A stretch of DNA of 64,000 nt, taken from Brachionus manjavacas (taxonomy: Eukaryota > Rotifera > Eurotatoria > Ploima > Brachionidae). The notes beneath the pieces are model-generated. The model saw only the letters and a list, made by a program, of their open reading frames with translations, ran no database searches and was not told the DNA's origin. Position 1 is the first letter of the stretch. Each line of letters starts with the position of its first letter. Positions 61,324-64,000 of the stretch are shown piece by piece. The position numbers and the translations under genes were made by a program. The stretch covers positions 6,882,001-6,946,000 of the forward strand of contig JAHQIY010000004.1 of assembly GCA_019054805.1 (NCBI GenBank), given 5' to 3'.

Positions 61324-64000
61324 TATAAGTCATCTTAAATATTTTTTTATTATTTTATTCTCAAATATGTTTGATATTTTTTTAAATAAAAATTTTAAAT
61401 TTTTCTGTAATTTATTCAATATCATAAAATAGATTTAATGACCAAGCATTTTCATGATCAATAACTTAAGGATTTATCACACTCTCTTGAAAAGGCATTT
61501 TGGTATTAAAATTTTTTTTGATTAAAAATTTAAATTTTTCATGGATTTAAGAATAAAATGAGGTTTTTTCGTGTTTTTTTTGTCCTTAAATTCAAAATTC
61601 CCCAGTTTTATTTTTCACACTCTGAATGTATTTTCATGTACCTTTTTAAATGAGCCTAGAAATATCAAAAAATAAAAACTTTATTTTTTGCATAAAATCT
61701 TCAATTAAATGATTTAATTGATATAATTGATATATTTTGAAGATTTTTTCCACCCTCAGCGGGTTTTTGAACCTTCGATCCTCTTCTTGTATGACTAACA
61801 CATAAAACATTCTACTTTACTGGGTTAATCTTTTTTAAAAAATTCTAAAATTCTTTTAGTTTTTGTGACTTTGCTTTTTGCTTTTTAAATCTCTAAAATC
61901 TGTTTTTTTAGATGATATTAGGGTTAACATGCAAATTTTTAAATTAATAAGATAAATGCAAATATTTTTTAAGAGTGTTTTAGATAGTTTTTAAAATTCC
62001 CAAAAAAAATCTTGATTCTTATCAGGATTTAAATTGATTATAAATTTTTGATTTTTGAAAATACTCAATTTATTTATGAAGGATTCCAAGAGTGTTAATT
62101 AAGTTTTGAAAAAATTGCAATACTTCAATTTCAAATATCTCGGCTCTAATTTAATTTTCGTTTTTGTTTATAGTTTATTAAAAAAATAGAGTTCTTTTAA
62201 GAAAATAGCTTATTCAACAATTAAAAACACTCAAGTGTTCTGAGGATGTCATTTTCTTATGTTGTACTTAAAATTATATAAAACAAAACAATGTTTTGAG
62301 TAAATTTTAATCAAATAATATTCTGGAGAAAAAAGGAGCAATACAAACGATCATATTTTTGCTTGATTTAAAAAATACAAAAAAGATTCAGGTAAATATC
62401 CTATTTTTCTTCAATGAAACTTAAGTGAATTATTTTTCCATTAATGACTTAATCACCAAAAAACAATTTGAATTACGGTAAATTAAACGTTGTCTTTTTC
62501 TAAACTCAACTCATTTACTTCATAATCATGTATAAGATTTTCAAAAAATCATTAGCATTAAATAAGCTGCCTGAGGTGATTCTTCAAATTATTTCTTAAT
62601 AAATAAATAAAAAGATTGAATGAAAAAAAGAAGAAAAATTATTAACTAAAAATTGATTTATTCTCTTTATCAATTATAACATTATAATAAAAATTAAAAA
62701 CTGCTAATATCGAAAATTTATATTAAATTTCAATATGAATTCAAAATTAAGCATATGATACAGAAATGGTTCATTAAATCCTTTTTTTGCTTATTTTTTT
62801 TATTTTGACAAAATTCATATTTAACGTAAATTATTTCAAAATTTCTTCTATAAAATACTCAAAAGTGTGACATGTTCTAGGCAAAATCCTGGAACTGGGT
62901 TTCACCTCGAGTCATGCCTAAACCTATTATTTAGTATCCTTAACCTGTTTAATAAGAAATGCGACACTACAGGTAAAAAATTTAATAAACTGAAAACTAT
63001 GAAAAACTTTAGCTATAAATAAAAATTCGAGAAATCTAGGTTCGTTTAATTTAATGATTATTATGAATTTTCTAATTTTTAAAAATTAATCAACTATTTT
63101 TGGCTAATTTCGAACCTTTCGATGGTAAAATTCTTCTCATTTTCTCAGAAAGGAACTAAATGCAATTTTCTAAAAGAACCAAATATGTTTTTTAAAGATT
63201 TCAGTTAATCAGATTAATTATAAATAAAAAGGAAGTTTATAATCAAAGGAGTTTGGTATTTGAAAGCTTAGCAGAACCAAACTGATTTTTATTCTAAATA
63301 AAATAATTACACAACATTTACTGAATTATTTTTTTTCAAATTTGATCGCAAAGCAAAATTCATGTTTGTTGGCTACTAAGTGTACAAGCGACCTGGAATT
63401 TTCTTGTTAATTCATTTTTTCATTTAAAATTCAAATGCTTTTTTTTAAACTCATTTCATGAGAAATTATTGAATCTTGGTTTTATTAATTTTGAATTGAG
63501 AATCGTTGAATTTCAAATGAAACATTAATTTTTTGAGAAGCCATCTAGAATTAGATACAGCAAGATTAAATTTCATTTAAAATATTATGTAACAGAAAAT
63601 GACACTTTATTAGGCCTATTAAGTTTAAAACTTAAGTAGTTTTAAATTCTTTATGGAATCCAAATTCTTTTTGTCAATTAATATCATAATTTTTTTGGAT
63701 CTTTTGAATGAATTGTTCTTTTTTAAATCTATTTTTGCCATTTATTAAAATATTTAGAAATATTAAATGTCAAATTTTTTTTTATGATTTGTTCTTTCAA
63801 ATTCAAGCATTAATAGCTTTTTATTGAAAAAAAATACTAAAATTTATTTATCTATTTGTCGATTAGTTTTTGTGATTTAATTTAAATCAAATTATTAAGC
63901 AAACACAAAACTAAATGATGAAAAATTTATTTGGCAAAGTGCTGAGATAATATTTGAAATAATTCGATTAAAATCTTTACAATAACCTCTGAACTGAATT
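61324..64000. other. Intergenic region to window edge, no supportable gene
   Basis: AT-rich. Contains the DNAH2 polyA signal (AATAAA at 61385) and a tRNA T-arm-like GGTTCAAAAACC on the minus strand near 61757-61780 without a full cloverleaf. Nothing else recognised. Confidence 0.6.

Noticed and set aside
61750-61835. tRNA-like T-arm (GGTTCAAAAACC) and CAT-containing loop on the minus strand
   Set aside because: I could not pair an acceptor stem or D-arm, so no tRNA gene is called; at most a tRNA-derived SINE relic.
1-64000. CRISPR arrays, bacterial operons, riboswitches
   Set aside because: The sequence is a eukaryotic nuclear genome with spliceosomal introns; no spaced short direct repeats of CRISPR type were seen.

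Overview
The window is animal nuclear DNA. It is very AT-rich, most introns are only about 35-62 nt with GT/AG ends, and it carries metazoan or ciliary genes: SPEN, a GABARAPL2-type ATG8, TMEM231, SETD6, an animal haem peroxidase relic and axonemal dynein DNAH2. The compact introns, low GC and gene set would fit a small lophotrochozoan such as a monogonont rotifer (Brachionus-like). That is an inference that one BLAST against rotifer assemblies would settle.

Layout. 1-8525 (+) is the 3' part of a SPEN/SHARP-like gene: one huge low-complexity exon holding most of the SPOC domain, a 1.5-kb intron with a foldback element, and a 43-codon last exon completing SPOC. 8526-12567 is non-coding and carries a 185-bp perfect inverted repeat. 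12568-13039 (+) is a three-exon GABARAPL2/GATE-16 gene. 14943-16088 (-) is a five-exon TMEM231 gene. 19110-19934 and 22675-24144 (+) are two uncharacterised genes; between them lie a second foldback copy and decayed coding-like sequence. 24274-27710 (+) is a nine-exon SETD6 gene. 28606-28977 (+) is a two-exon fragment of unknown identity. 30497-32476 (-) is an animal haem peroxidase with two in-frame stops, a frameshift and lost haem-site residues. 34565-36652 (+) is an intronless gene for a P-loop NTPase joined to a PD-(D/E)XK-like nuclease, resembling Crinkler/CR-type effectors. 38824-61323 (+) is a complete DNAH2 heavy-chain gene, reconstructed as 26 exons (4,565 aa), with transposon relics in its large introns. 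61324-64000 shows no gene.

The genes are not an operon and there is no single pathway. TMEM231 (transition zone) and DNAH2 (inner dynein arm) are both ciliary, SPEN and SETD6 are nuclear regulators, and the ATG8 works in autophagy. The most unusual item is the intronless NTPase-nuclease gene. Next are the decayed peroxidase, the perfect 185-bp palindrome and a family of foldback elements whose two copies have opposite loop orientation. Exon boundaries were placed by hand from splice signals, reading phase and remembered family sequences, so individual junctions may be off by a few bases.
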